NCBI RefSeq assembly: GCF_026151205.1
Contig: NC_087082.1
Span: forward strand, 16,153,365 to 16,217,364
DNA length: 64,000 nt
Source of the DNA: Bolinopsis microptera
Taxonomy: Eukaryota > Ctenophora > Tentaculata > Lobata > Bolinopsidae
Reading direction: 5' to 3'
Under the pieces are notes generated by a model that searched no databases, was not told where the DNA came from, and saw only the letters and a list, made by a program, of their open reading frames with translations. A program made the translations under genes and the position numbers. Of this stretch, positions 11,957 through 58,660 are shown piece by piece. How positions within the stretch are numbered: position 1 is the first letter of the stretch; every line of letters begins with the position of its first letter.

Positions 11957-12179
11957 GTGCTCATGTGATATGTTCCGGGGTTCCATGCACGCTGAATACG
12001 ACTGGGATTGCAGGGTTTATAAACAAGCAATAAAATTAACAAGGTACCGTTTCCGATTTTGAAAGAGTTGCCGTACGACAAATTTTGTGACTTCTGGTCG
12101 CTGGGAGTGTTGGTGTACAAAACTTTAACAAGGACCTCCTCCTTTATAATAATTTAATTTTAATTTGTAAAGTTCGTAG

Positions 12180-12461
12180 ATTCCTCTACAGGGTCATCGA
12201 ATATTTCGACCGCCCTTATTTTACAGTACACTACATTGTAGATGTTCTGATGGAGTATCCTAAGATTCTTGATCTTTTTGGCACAGGCACCCCTCCTCAT
12301 TTAACCCTCAATCAAGTTTCCTATCATTCAGCTGAGTCGACCGAGGAGATCGCATAGATCCGATGAATCCTTAGGTACTCCCTAGACTGAGTGACACTGG
12401 GATTCGAACCCTGAACCTTCTGTACAGAAGGCGGAAGCTCTAACCACTAGGCCACCCAGCC
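12180..12461 (-). mobile_element. tRNA-derived SINE
   Basis: On the minus strand the first about 80 bases from 12461 look like a tRNA gene. A perfect A box, TGGCCTAGTGG, and a perfect B box, GGTTCGAATCC, are spaced as in RNA polymerase III promoters. The acceptor and T stems pair poorly, and an unrelated body follows toward 12180, so this is a SINE head and not a working tRNA. The 3' boundary is uncertain. Confidence 0.75.
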
Positions 12462-14140
12462 ATTTGTTGCATTGTATATTTGATATTGGGGACTTCGTTG
12501 GGATCGGGGATCCTTGTATTGAGGACTAGAAGGATCTCCCGATCTCGTCAGGGGCATTTTCAACAGCAGGATAACGTTCCCCAAATTCCTAGCCTCAGTA
12601 AAGCTGACATGGCACTTCTCAAAGGCGTTATTTGATATTTGATACTATACATGCGAGGACACTATTAAAATTGAATATTCAACTGTGTTGTTATTATACA
12701 TATAATCGTTATTTGGATGATAATTAATTACTCTATCTACACTCGATACGACTGTCACGTGACTTTTTCAACGGCCGTGGCCGTTTTCTAGCGCTAGCTG
12801 GCCCTGAATGAAAATAAGAACCTAGCTGGACTGCTGAACTCGTCAATAGTCTATATAATAATTTGAACGAATATTTCACAAATAATATCATCTGACCGTT
12901 TATATTAATACTTTTGTTGTGTTAACTAAATTAAACTAAATTAACTAAATTAACTAAATTAACTAAATTAACTAAATTAACTAAATTAAAGCCCAATTAA
13001 TATTAAGCTTTCAATAGTGCGTGCGCCCGCCATCCGGCGTGCGCGTGGCCGCTCTTATTGTTAAACAATTAGCGCGCTGCGGCCGTAATGTCATGTACTG
13101 ACCATTGTTAATCATTAATGGTCTGGCCCGGCGCCGCGCGCGCTACTTCTCAGCACTTGCCATAACATTTCGAAAAGAAAGCGGCGCGCGCTACTTCGAA
13201 AATCAAATTTAGACGAGTAACATCCGTCAACCGTAATGGCATAAAGAAAATGGTTATAGCTAGGTTGTGAACACAGCGCTTGGAAAATATATTTTTGAAA
13301 ATTTTAATTTAAATACTATACTAAATTTTTATTATATATCAGCAACTGATTTTATTCCGTTTTACGTTTTTTAATCGGTTTCCCGTTTCTTTGATAGTAA
13401 CGCAGGTTATATAATAGTTATATTTTATCATATTTTCACCGCAAAAGCCCACTCCCCAAAGTGCGCGCATTATTGTAATTTCTTTCAAACTTCATGAACT
13501 TATCGAAATAAAATTTAGTCTTTTGCAATGTATTCAGAGTCAATATGAATATGCACTCATACAAATAACTTGGAATACGTTTGAAAGAGAATAACAATAT
13601 CAAAACGGTACTGAAGTGTTTTTTCTTAAACTCAAAACTATTCCCCCGTTCAATTTTGCTCGCACAACGCCAACTGCGCCAAGTGACTGGAGAGACTCCA
13701 CATAAATATTCCCAGTAGTCATCGGGTACAAAGAAGCACTACTAAGCAATTGTGTTTGATATACAGCTAAGTAAGATAGCAATAATTAATAAAGTGCTTT
13801 ATACAATTCTATTCCACTGGATTAGAAAGTTTGAATAGGTTTTTTTTAAATGGTAATGTATTTGATAATATTTATTAAAATTGTATTTGATAAACAATTA
13901 ATGTTGGAGAGGAAATGTTTGTAGATTTTGCCATATGGAGTGATGATAAGTATAATTTGTAGAGCTGTGTAATGATGTGATTCCATGCATTTAACCTGGC
14001 AGATAATTACTGTGTAAATTGATTTCTCTTTACAAGAAAGATAACAATAGGGTGATCCTGTTGGTCGTTATTACAGAAAACGGTATTGTTGGAGTTTTTA
14101 ACAAAGCCAATTTTATAAATCAAATCAAATCTATTAACTG
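12462..14140. other. Intergenic region with a 9-bp repeat and a CpG-rich patch
   Basis: A TTAACTAAA repeat of about seven copies occupies 12925-12990. A patch at 13015-13200 is strikingly rich in CG dinucleotides for this AT-rich window and contains GCGCGCGCTACTTC-like motifs twice (about 13136 and 13184). It might be a promoter or CpG island for the receptor gene at 14141 or a degraded element. No coding sequence is supported. Confidence 0.5.
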
Positions 14141-15277
14141 ATGAAAATGTCATATAAAATACTTTCAGTTAGAATGACTGATTACCTGCAGGCAGCTGAC
14201 ATTGGATCTATCGTTCTAGGCATAATTGGGGCAATGATAAATGCATTTCTCTTCTATGTCACTGTTAAACAGCGTGCAATGAATGAAAAATTTGCATTTC
14301 TATTCAAAAACCTTGCATTAAATGACTTCATTAATGCTGTAGCTATTCCTATCTGCTGGTACTGGTTGGCATTCTCTAAAGATGAAGCTGAAAACTTTGC
14401 ATTGTCTTCAAAAGAGCTGACACTCCTGTCTGTATCCCTGTGCACAATAAGTGTTCAGCATCCATTAATTGCTCTGATTGGGTTACTTCGTTATAAAATA
14501 CTTCTAGGACAAGGATCATTTCGAAAGTTTTCTCTCAGGAAAACAAAGCTGTTTGTGGTCATAGTTTGGATTTGTTGTTTTGTCATCCCCCTGCTGGTGT
14601 ATTTTGTGTCATTGATAACCGACAGCAAATCTGAGGTCCTAGATATTCTGCCCAGGATAAATTCTACTGTCTTTCTCTTAGGTGCCTCCTGTGCTATAGC
14701 AATTTTGCTGGTCTTGCTCATCAGGATGGCGAAGATCGTTTACTTCTGGCCGCTGCCAACTTCAACAAGTGCAAGCATTAAAAAATCCCTAGTGAATGTA
14801 TTCTTATTCATGCTTTTCACTGGGTTATTTAGCATCTTACCTGGAATGTTCTGTTTCGAAATGATTGCATGTGGTCCTTCACTGAATCACAAGATAATTC
14901 CTTCACGTTCCATCTGCTCTAAGGCTAGAACTGTCCTGTTTCATGACGTCAAGCTAGAATTTTCGCTCATGTTCTTATCTCTGTGTCTCATGTCGATTTC
15001 CAATGGGGCAGTGTTCTTACTTCAACCATCACTGAGATCACAGTTGTTAAAATCTCTGTGTTGCAAGTCTGACATTGTACAAGACCAGAGACCAATATCA
15101 GCATATGTTTTTGTTGACCCATTGGATCTCATGAAGCAGGAAATTGAAGATGAAAAAGAACCCAGCGTGTTAACTCGTCTGAGAAATGTATCTTCTTATG
15201 GGACTTATGGCAGCTGTGATGAGTCAAACATGCCACGCTCAGATAACTTGACAGCATCCATGAGATCTGATAACTAA
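14141..15277 (+). CDS. Rhodopsin-like 7TM receptor, divergent, single exon
   Basis: A 378-residue ORF; the ATG at 14141 is first, and a second at residue 12 is also possible. TM1 begins near residue 20 (IGAMINAFLFYV). TM2 holds the class A motif NLALNDFINA. The TM3 end reads LLRYK in place of DRY. TM4 is near residues 142-163, TM5 near 182-203, TM6 near 216-242, and TM7 near 265-287 with SNGAVFLLQP in place of NPxxY. The tail after TM7 is Ser-rich and contains a Cys pair (CC) that could be palmitoylated. The shortened N-terminus suggests a small-molecule or peptide ligand bound within the bundle, but no ligand can be named. It differs clearly from the receptor at 0.6-1.7 kb, so the two are not recent duplicates. 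Confidence 0.8.
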   Translation: MKMSYKILSVRMTDYLQAADIGSIVLGIIGAMINAFLFYVTVKQRAMNEKFAFLFKNLALNDFINAVAIPICWYWLAFSKDEAENFALSSKELTLLSVSLCTISVQHPLIALIGLLRYKILLGQGSFRKFSLRKTKLFVVIVWICCFVIPLLVYFVSLITDSKSEVLDILPRINSTVFLLGASCAIAILLVLLIRMAKIVYFWPLPTSTSASIKKSLVNVFLFMLFTGLFSILPGMFCFEMIACGPSLNHKIIPSRSICSKARTVLFHDVKLEFSLMFLSLCLMSISNGAVFLLQPSLRSQLLKSLCCKSDIVQDQRPISAYVFVDPLDLMKQEIEDEKEPSVLTRLRNVSSYGTYGSCDESNMPRSDNLTASMRSDN

Positions 15278-16112
15278 CTTTACTGAGATTGCATTAAGTT
15301 AAGGTTAGTGAATCATAAATAGAATTTGATAACCGGCTAAGATTTTAATTATCTAGTTTATGTTAGTAAAATATATCAATTTGAACAGTTAATTTTTGTG
15401 AGTTTTGAGTTAGATTATTAATTGCAATTATTTTCTTAATTGTTGTTTTTTTTTTATTATTGAGAACGTTTAGAGCTCATCTCTGCACAATTTGTTGTTT
15501 TTATAATTTCCATGTTATTGTATTAGTGTATAAGACTGATTTTGAACATATAGCTATATATAGCTTTTTGTGATTTAATTTTTTCAAATTGATTTCTTAT
15601 ATTTTCATTGGCTCACGTTGAGCTAAAAAGTAACTTTTTGTTTGTATACCTTTTTTATGAGAAGAGCTTATGCAGTTTGGGTCAAGATAGTATTATTCTT
15701 TTTTAAATTCTGCCAAGTAACAATTATCTTGACCTCTGCTGTAAGTGGGTGGTTAAAGGATTTATAATCATTTTTATAACCTGTTTTGATTAATTTATAA
15801 ACAATAATTCATTATAATTGTTTTGTGTAATTATAAACACGTTTGTACAAAATTGTGCATTACTCATTTACTCTGCTGAAGATCTCCAAAATATAATACA
15901 TTGTAACTCCTTTCAGAAGCCTGAAGCCATTGATTGTTGAGAAGTTTTTAAGAAGTTGTAATTTTTTTATATTGGCTATTTGTGGCACAATTAAAACTCA
16001 ATGGTCGTGGTAATGTCTAATTTTTTAGTATCTAATAATTATTATCAATCTTCTATTGTAACTTAATAAGATCAGTATCACTAACATAACTCAATGTAGG
16101 TATAAGAATGCA
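15278..16112 (+). other. 3' flank of the receptor gene and upstream region of ST7
   Basis: AT-rich, with no coding signal. It probably contains the receptor's 3' UTR and the promoter and 5' UTR of the ST7 gene, because the gap between the two + strand genes is only 835 bases. No individual site is strong enough to call. Confidence 0.5.
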
Positions 16113-18517
16113 ATGACAGGGAACAAGGGAGTAGTGTCGGACACACTAGACTCCCTCAGCTTCTGGGTAAGCTGGTCATGGACTTACCTTCTTATGCTCT
16201 GGTTCCTTCTCATTATGTTTCTCATCTGGTTTCTGAGGTAAGCAAACAAGAAATGCTAAATAGCAATTTGGTTTTATATGTCATGATACCTTCATTAATT
16301 GTACGAGAAATTATTTACAGTTAGTGAAGTATAATAAATAATATTATATTTTACTCTATTATATAATTTTTAGAAGATTGTTTAGATGAACATAACTACC
16401 TACCCATACTAAATAGTTATTACCTTTAACAACTAGCCTGGTAACCTGCCAAATACTGTGGTAAATCTCAAAAATCGGTGATCAGTCAGTACTTGATGAA
16501 TGTAAATAATTTCTTTTATTTTCAGAGCTCCATTGCGACTTCATGAAAATTTAGATCAGCTGGGGTTCTTCATGAATAGTCTGACCCCGAAATTTTACGT
16601 TGCTCTGACAGGAACATCATCTGTTATCTCTGGGATTATCCTTATCTTTGAGTGGTGGTAAGATACCAAATAAATCATCATTATCAATAATCAGCTACAT
16701 ATGAGAACAAATTATAGGCAAATTATGAGTTCAATATTTCATTGATTGTCTTCCCTCGAACACCCTGAACTTATATACCCCACCACGTGCAGGTATTTTC
16801 ACAAGCACGGTAATTCGCTGATAGAGCAGCTGGCACTGACCTATGTGGCTCCTTTTATCGGTGGTATAGATCTGCCTGAGAAGCCAGCACAGAGTGAATG
16901 TAAAGTTTGGAGAAACCCCATGAACCTCATCAGGGGATGTGAATACTTCAAGTTCATGCAGGTTAGTTGAAATGTTCTTCCAAATTTGAAGATAATCACC
17001 TCCTCACCAGTAGCTGAGCCCATGAATTCTGATTATATCTGTCTGATCTTGTTTATTATAAATTTATCTAGATTATTCCATGTAAAGTGCTGGTATCATC
17101 ATACCAATATAATAATGGATATGATATTTATTTATTCATATTGACAATAAACGATGTTATTGATATATTATCAATAGGAAGCATCCTGCAACTCATAAAA
17201 AATATAATTTTATAAATATCTAAATTAAATTTGAATATTTATTCGTGTTTTAAAAACTGTATAACTCAATCCAATTCATTTGTTAAAAACCGTTATATTC
17301 CTCAGGTGACAGGTAACAGTCCACTAAGCCACTACGACATGAACCTTACAGCACAGGACCAACAGATGTTCTTCTGTCCGGATGTAGCAGGAGCTGGAGA
17401 CAAAGGAGACGAGATGATGGCACTAGCCTGGAGATCTGTAGACACAGAGAAACGCATTCAACTAGCATTGCAGGCAGTTAATGGTAATTCTAACTGTGCC
17501 TCCGCATACGTTTTGCTGGCTGAGGAGTGTGCGTCTACAGTCCCAGAAGCTGATAAGTTCTTCAGACAGGCTCTGAAAATAGCTGATAATAACATCAGGA
17601 AGTTTGTGTCAGTTCCCTCGCACGATGTCAAGGCAAACAGTCTTCATCGCAGAGATATTAATATCTGCGTTTATGCAAGAAGAAGGGTCGCCATGTGTCT
17701 GAGAAAGATGGGAAAGCTCAAAGAATGCATCAAAATAACACGTGAACTTATCAAAGAATTCCCTCTTATGAGCGTGCTTCACATCCATGAGAACCTCATA
17801 GAGGCACTACTCGCACAAAAAGCGTACAACGACGTCCAGGCTCTACTCACCAGATACGACGATCTGACCCTGCCCAAATCAGCTGTTATCTGCTACAGCG
17901 CTGCACTCCTCAAAATCCGTCCAGTCTGTGAGAAGTTCTTTGCTGATGTGACCGTTAAGAAGGGTCTGACTACACATCAGTTTGACGCAGTGGAAGCTCT
18001 TCAGAGAGCAGTCGAGTTTAACCCCCACGTTCCTCAGTATCTTTTGGAAGAAAAGCCGATCATTCTGCCTCCAGAGCATTTGCTAAAAAGGGGGGACTCA
18101 GAGGCAGTAGCTTACTCATTCTACCACGCTGCGCACTGGAAGGAAGTGCCTGGTTCTATAAAATTCCTGGAATGCTTCTGGAAAGACACTTTCAAGCTTA
18201 TCCCCTTTCCGTTAGAGAAAGGTAAGTTATTCCACCCTTATACCAGTGGGACAGAGGAGACTGATAGAGAACTTTTACCTCTTTACCACGATGTATCAGT
18301 TTACCCCAAGAAAGAGTTACCCTTCTTCCTTGTATTTACAGCTGGACTGTGTCTCTTTACCTTATCTCTGGCTCTTCTCACACATTTTTATCCCATATTT
18401 ATGGGTGAGCTGGCTCGAATAGCGCTTGAATATTTTGCCACACCCTTTGCCATGATAGCAGAACAGTTGCAAGCACTTTTACCTCAACAAGTATGGAATT
18501 TATTAACTCGTGCATAA
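16113..18517 (+). CDS. ST7: ST7 (suppressor of tumorigenicity 7) orthologue
   Basis: Four exons by GT-AG sites and matching phases: 16113-16237, 16526-16657, 16793-16961 and 17306-18517, giving 545 residues. ST7 is a conserved multi-pass membrane protein linked in vertebrates to growth control and, in worms, to LDL-receptor-family biology. Its biochemistry is unresolved. Visible hallmarks are the N-terminal hydrophobic segments; [14 protein letters not shown] and IFEWWYF across exons 2-3; [85 protein letters not shown]; and [18 protein letters not shown] before the last TM. The length is close to the vertebrate protein. The ATG was chosen because the upstream ATG at 16108 reads into a stop after one codon. 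Confidence is high. Confidence 0.95.
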
Positions 18518-19336
18518 TCGATGATAAGATTTTGTTGCTACTGACCTACTGTGAAATGACAGATTTGACGAGCAGACTTTAAAAACGGATTTAAAGTGAT
18601 GCGATATTAATGATATTGAAATGTGGTTACTAATGTATTCCAGTTTATAAAGCTGCCTATTGATTGTATATTATTATGTTAAAACGTACGGGGTACTTGA
18701 TCAATTTATAAGCTATTTAGTTATTATATTATGTCACTTTAGGTTCAGTAACATAATTGTGTTTTCATTAACAATTACTTAATCATAAAGATTAAAATTT
18801 GCTTCTGTCGTTGTCTCTAATGTAGTCGTCTAGGGTACGGTACCTATCAAGATTTAAATTGCTCCCTTTCACTCTTTCGAATCACCTATATCATATTGTT
18901 GTTAGAACTAGTTATTTAATTAATTAACGTTTTATTAATTATTTATTAATTGGAAATTGTTGCTTTAAATGTTCCACAGAGTAATGAAGATTTATTTCTT
19001 TTGATTTTTGAAAAGTATAGTTTGCCATATTATAACATATTGCACATTTGTTTTTAGTTCCGTAATTATACACAACACCTTAAGATTATATTCAACACCA
19101 TAATATATATAATAATGTATGTATGAACATGATAATATACTACATACTCAATCTGAAATTTTAAATGACCAGACAATATTATAGTGAAAATATACATAAT
19201 TTAGACCACGACCCAACCAAGCGAAGAAAACATACATTTAAATATCAACATGACATTTAGTATCATATTTTAATATCTATAGCCGAAGAAACATGTAAAT
19301 ACTGGAGAGAGTGTGAGACAGAAGAAGGAAGAAGAG
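18518..19336 (+). other. ST7 3' flank and ASAP upstream region
   Basis: AT-rich sequence with no coding signal. It lies between two + strand genes and must hold the ST7 3' UTR and the ASAP promoter and 5' UTR. No specific site is called. Confidence 0.5.
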
Positions 19337-52502
<33,166 letters not shown>

Positions 52503-54334
52503 GTAACCGCAGTTACAATTATTGAATTATTGACATTTAGATTTAGGGTTCACGTACACTGATCTAGTTCGACACGTACTCTAGTTTGGCAACTGATTAC
52601 AGAAGTTGGCTAGAAATCACCCCTGTGCTTTATCCAATGCGGTATAAAATAAACCGTACCCTATAATCCAAATCTGTAAACTGCAATACGCAGTGAGTAA
52701 CTTTTAGTAGTCAATTAGTGGGTGGGTGGCATAAACATTCTTCAAACATCATAAATTCGGTGCTAAACGTTTGTCTTGCCAAGATGAACAAAATTCATGG
52801 CATAAAATGGCGATTTACCCAAAGGTTTTTCCATTTTCTCCATAGAAAGTTTATTTATTTTCTGCCATTGGTCTCCGGAACGTCATCTACGAGGGATACC
52901 GGTACAGGCAGAAAGGGTGATGAAAATTCGTACTGGAAATGTGTCAACAATATTTTCGGCGGCCGACTTTCTCGTTACATACACGACTGTTATTTAAGAC
53001 TATTATTATAGATGACTCCACTGCAATGCTGTGAAATAACAGCTCCACTGAAAAACTAAGCACTAAACCCAATACTTCTGCTGGGAGCTCCGTCAGAAGC
53101 TGAAACGGGAAAGTTCCGATACTCCCGTGCCTGTTGGCTGACGCTGTGGGACCTGTAGCAGTCTAGCACTTACATGACCTACGTAACTCAATCTTAATCT
53201 GTTTCGAGGGATTGCGATCCAGCTTGAAACGTCGCCAAGGGTAAACGTACTGTAGTGGGACACGTACTAGTTCGAAACCTGATGTTCGACAAGACCCCCC
53301 TCTTTCGCACTTGTGTCGCACTACAGTCCAGGTAGCGTACTGTAAAGCGATCATGTCATATTTCCAAGCTCAGATCCTATCCTATCCTATCTTACTAATG
53401 GACCATTAAGTGATCTGATATACGAACTATGTTTTCCCAATTTAAAAGGGTAGTTATACTTTCTGAAAAGGTTTGACCATTCTAATGGACATGTCGATCT
53501 TATTTCATTGTACACAGCGATACCAAGTTGAAGTACACAAAATATATGAGATAACCGTGATAGGTCAAAAGTACAATTTTGCAACCACCGCACTTAAATG
53601 TTGCCGTTGATACAAACTGGAGAGCCCACCAGTGTGAAAGTCATTTTCACCTGATTGGAGCTAAAACCTAACCTTCCTGCCAATAATAACTTCAACAAAT
53701 TGGAATACTTGAAGTATATGGGATCTTTGGTTGCTTGTTGAATTAAGTGTTTATTTATACGATTTTATGCACAGTATCCATTTAGAATTATCAAAGCCAA
53801 TCTTTATCCCTTTAGCTTTACCTGGTCGCAGGTCTCTTATAGTTATCGACCTTCGGTACGTGTCAAGCTAGAGCCCAGGTAGCCTACCCTAGTTCGACAG
53901 TTGCAGTTATCTTGTCGAACTTGGATGTTTTCCGAACTAAAGTACGGGTAACTAGATTAAGTTGGTTACAGTAACAGGAGTTCGGTTGAGGAACATCTGC
54001 TGACGAAGCCAGCTATTCATAATTATATTATAGTTTGACTTTAAGCATAAACAGAAATAAAACAAGCTTGTAATGAACGAGAATATGTAAAATTCAAAGA
54101 GCAAGGTCACTAATCAATTATAAGTTAAATGATAATGAAAAGTTATCTAAATATCAATAAATGCTCCCACAAAAAGATAGAAAAAGCACTACTAGTACTT
54201 ATACTGTGAACTCTAGTTACTTTTGAAAAAAAGTCTCTTAAATGTCCATTCAATTTCAATATTGCTTACCGATGGTAAATTAACCAGTCCTTCAAGTATC
54301 GCAGATTGCTTTCAGGAGTTCTGGATCGTGGTGT
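52503..54334. other. Downstream region, dispersed repeats, no gene seen
   Basis: No ASAP exon or other gene could be supported. The segment 53470-53560 (with GGACATGTCGAT and CGATACCAAGT) is a diverged copy of 61636-61900. The segment 52790-52870 resembles 43150-43215. The 3' flank of the convergent kringle gene lies at the right edge. Confidence 0.5.
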
Positions 54335-57300
54335 CTAATTGGAAACACATTCTTCAAAGCACCAATCCCACCGAGTTGACCCAGTTGTGTAGCACCAAGG
54401 TGCACCTTCATTACTAGGATCTCTGCAGTAGTTATGATCACCAAGTCCGGAGTCAGGGTAGTTTTCAGGGAGATAAATGTGAGTGTATGGTGTCTGACTG
54501 CTCCATCTCTGGCATGTCGCTCCATTCTTTGTTATGGCCACATCTCCACGATATTCTTCACCTTCGACACACTTAGGCTCTTCTGGTTCCGGTTGTGCAC
54601 ATTCTTCAAAGCACCAATCCCACCGAGTTGACCCAGTTGTGTAGCACCAAGGTGTACCTTCACTACTAGGATCTCTGCAATAGTTGTGATCACCAAGTCC
54701 GGAGTCAGGGTAGTTTTCAGGGAGATAAATGTGAGTGTATGGTGTCTGACTGCTCCATCTCTGGCATGTCGCTCCATTCTTTGTTATGGCCACATCTCCA
54801 CGATATTCTTCACCTTCGACACACTTATGCTCTTCTGGTTCCGGTTGTGCACATTCTTCAAAGCACCAATCCCACCGAGTTGACCCAGTTGTGTAGCACC
54901 AAGGTGCACCTTCATTACTAGGATCTCTGCAGTAGTTGTGATCACCAAGTCCGGAGTCAGGGTAGTCTTCAGGAAGATATCTGTGAGTGTATGGTGTCTG
55001 TCTGCTCCATCTCTGACATGTTGCTCCATTGATTGTTATGGCCACATCTCCACGATATAAACACTCTTCTGTTACTGGTTCTGGTTCAAATAATCCTGGT
55101 AGTACTTCTGGTTCAACTACTTGTGGTTCAAGTACTTCTGGTTCAAGTACTTCTGGTAGCACTTCTGGTTCCGGTTGTGCACATTCTTCAAAGCACCAAT
55201 CCCACCGAGTTGACCCAGTTGTGTAGCACCAAGGTGCACCTTCACTACTAGGATCTCTGCAGTAGTTGTGATCACCAAGTCCGGAGTCAGGGTAGTCTTC
55301 AGGAAGATATATGTGAGTGTATGGTGTCTCTCTGCTCCATCTCTGACATGTTGCTCCATTCTTTGTTATGGCCACATCTCCACGATAGTCTTCACCTTCG
55401 ACACACTTAGGCTCTTCTGGTTCCGGTTCAAGTACTTCTGGTTCCGGTTGTGCACATTCTTCAAAGCACCAATCCCACCGAGTTGACCCAGTTGTGTAGC
55501 ACCAAGGTGCACCTTCATTACTAGGATCTCTGCAATAGTTATGATCACCAAGTCCGGAGTCAGGGTAGTCTTCAGGAAGATATTTGTGAGTGTATGGTGT
55601 CTGACTGCTCCATCTCTGGCATGTTGCTCCATTGATTGTTATGGCCACATCTCCACGATATTCTTCACCTTCGACACACTTAGGCTCTTCTGGTTCCGGT
55701 TGTGCACATTCTTCAAAGCACCAATCCCACCGAGTTGACCCAGTTGTGTAGCACCAAGGTGCACCTTCACTACTAGGATCTCTGCAATAGTTGTGATCAC
55801 CAAGTCCGGAGTCAGGGTAGTCTTCAGGAAGATATATGTGAGTGTATGGTGTCTGTCTGCTCCATCTCTGACATGTTGCTCCATTGATTGTTATGGCCAC
55901 ATCTCCACGATATTCTTCACCTTCGACACACTTAGGCTCTTCTGGTTCCGGTTGTGCACATTCTTCAAAGCACCAATCCCACCGAGTTGACCCAGTTGTG
56001 TAGCACCAAGGTGCACCTTCATTACTAGGATCTCTGCAGTAGTTATGATCACCAAGTCCGGAGTCAGGGTAGTCTTCAGGAAGATATATGTGAGTGTATG
56101 GTGTCTGTCTGCTCCATCTCTGACATGTTGCTCCATTCTTTGTTATGGCCACATCTCCACGATATTCTTCACCTTCGACACACTTAGGCTCTTCTGGTTC
56201 CGGTTGTGCACATTCTTCAAAGCACCAATCCCACCGAGTTGACCCAGTTGTGTAGCACCAAGGTGCACCTTCATTACTAGGATCTCTGCAATAGTTGTGA
56301 TCACCAAGTCCGGAGTCAGGGTAGTCTTCAGGAAGATATATGTGAGTGTATGGTGTCTGTCTGCTCCATCTCTGACATGTTGCTCCATTGATTGTTATGG
56401 CCACATCTCCACGATATAAACACTCTTCTGTTACTGGTTCTGGTTCAAGTACTTCTGGTAGTACGTCTGGTTCAACTACTTGTGGTTCAAGTACTTCTGG
56501 TTCAAGTACTTCTGGTAGCACTTCTGGTTCCGGTTGTGCACATTCTTCAAAGCACCAATCCCACCGAGTTGACCCAGTTGTGTAGCACCAAGGTGCACCT
56601 TCATTACTAGGATCTCTGCAATAGTTGTGATCATCAAGTCCGGAGTCAGGGTAGTCTTCAGGAAGATATATGTGAGTGTATGGTGTCTGTCTGCTCCATC
56701 TCTGACATGTTGCTCCATTCTTTGTTATGGCCACATCTCCACGATAGTCTTCACCTTCAACACACTGCTCAGGCTCTTCTGGTTCCGGTTGTGCACATTC
56801 TTCAAAGCACCAATCCCACCGAGTTGACCCAGTTGTGTAGCACCAAGGTGCACCTTCATTACTAGGATCTCTGCAGTAGTTATGATCACCAAGTCCGGAG
56901 TCAGGGTAGTTTTCAGGGAGATAAATGTGAGTGTATGGTGTCTGACTGCTCCATCTCTGACATGTTGCTCCATTGATTGTTATGGCCACATCTCCACGAT
57001 ATTCTTCACCTTCGACACACTTAGGCTCTTCTGGTTCCGGTTGTGCACATTCTTCAAAGCACCAATCCCACCGAGTTGACCCAGTTGTGTAGCACCAAGG
57101 TGCACCTTCATTACTAGGATCTCTGCAGTAGTTATGATCACCAAGTCCGGAGTCAGGGTAGTTTTCAGGGAGATAAATGTGAGTGTATGGTGTCTGACTG
57201 CTCCATCTCTGGCATGTCGCTCCATTCTTTGTTATGGCCACATCTCCACGATATTCTTCACCTTCGACACACTTAGGCTCTTCTGGTTCCGGTTGTGCAC

Positions 57301-58660
57301 ATTCTTCAAAGCACCAATCCCACCGAGTTGACCCAGTTGTGTAGCACCAAGGTGCACCTTCACTACTAGGATCTCTGCAATAGTTGTGATCACCAAGTCC
57401 GGAGTCAGGGTAGTCTTCAGGAAGATAAATGTGAGTGTATGGTGTCTGTCTGCTCCATCTCTGACATGTTGCTCCATTCTTTGTTATGGCCACATCTCCA
57501 CGATAGTCTTCACCTTCAACACACTGCTCAGGCTCTTCTGGTTCCGGTTGTGCACATTCTTCAAAGCACCAATCCCACCGAGTTGACCCAACTGTGTAGC
57601 ACCAAGGTGCACCTTCATTACTAGGATCTCTGCAATAGTTGTGATCACCAAGTCCGGAGTCAGGGTAGTCTTCAGGAAGATATATGTGAGTGTATGGTGT
57701 CTGTCTGCTCCATCTCTGACATGTTGCTCCATTGATTGTTATGGCCACATCTCCACGATATAAACACTCTTCTGTTACTGGTTCTGGTTCAAATAATCCT
57801 GGTAGTACTTCTGGTTCAACTACTTGTGGTTCAAGTACTTCTGGTTCAAGTACTTCTGGTAGCACTTCTGGTTCCGGTTGTGCACATTCTTCAAAGCACC
57901 AATCCCACCGAGTTGACCCAGTTGTGTAGCACCAAGGTGCACCTTCATTACTAGGATCTCTGCAATAGTTGTGATCACCAAGTCCGGAGTCAGGGTAGTC
58001 TTCAGGAAGATATATGTGAGTGTATGGTGTCTGTCTGCTCCATCTCTGACATGTTGCTCCATTGATTGTTATGGCCACATCTCCACGATATTCTTCACCT
58101 TCGACACACTTAGGCTCTTCTGGTTCCGGTTGTGCACATTCTTCAAAGCACCAATCCCACCGAGTTGACCCAGTTGTGTAGCACCAAGGTGCACCTTCAC
58201 TACTAGGATCTCTGCAATAGTTGTGATCACCAAGTCCGGAGTCAGGGTAGTCTTCAGGGAGATAAATGTGAGTGTATGGTGTCTGTCTGCTCCATCTCTG
58301 ACATGTTGCTCCATTGATTGTTATGGCCACATCTCCACGATATAAACACTCTTCTGTTACTGGTTCTGGTTCAAGTACTTCTGGTAGTACGTCTGGTTCA
58401 ACTACTTGTGGTTCAAATACTTCTGGTTCAAGTACTTCTGGTAGTACTTCTGGTAGCACTTCTGGTTCCGGTTGTGCACATTCTTCAAAGCACCAATCCC
58501 ACCGAGTTGACCCAGTTGTGTAGCACCAAGGTGCACCTTCACTACTAGGATCTCTGCAATAGTTGTGATCACCAAGTCCGGAGTCAGGGTAGTCTTCAGG
58601 AAGATATATGTGAGTGTATGGTGTCTGTCTGCTCCATCTCTGACATGTTGCTCCATTGAT
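54335..58660 (-). repeat. Kringle-encoding tandem repeat, 16 units
   Basis: Units of 252 bp (short linker) or about 330-345 bp (long linker) with very high nucleotide identity, including at synonymous positions. The long linkers consist of CTTCTGGTAGTA/CTTCTGGTTCAA-type 9-15-bp subrepeats seen on the + strand. The first repeat-like linker nearest the N-terminus (58700-58880) is the most degenerate part. Confidence 0.92.

Noticed and set aside
12380-12461. Functional tRNA gene on the minus strand
   Set aside because: A and B boxes are perfect but the acceptor and T stems do not pair well and an unrelated body follows, as in a SINE.
52718-53011. Further ASAP exon or SH3 coding segment
   Set aside because: Sequence matches a dispersed repeat also at 43150-43215 and shows no SH3 motifs.
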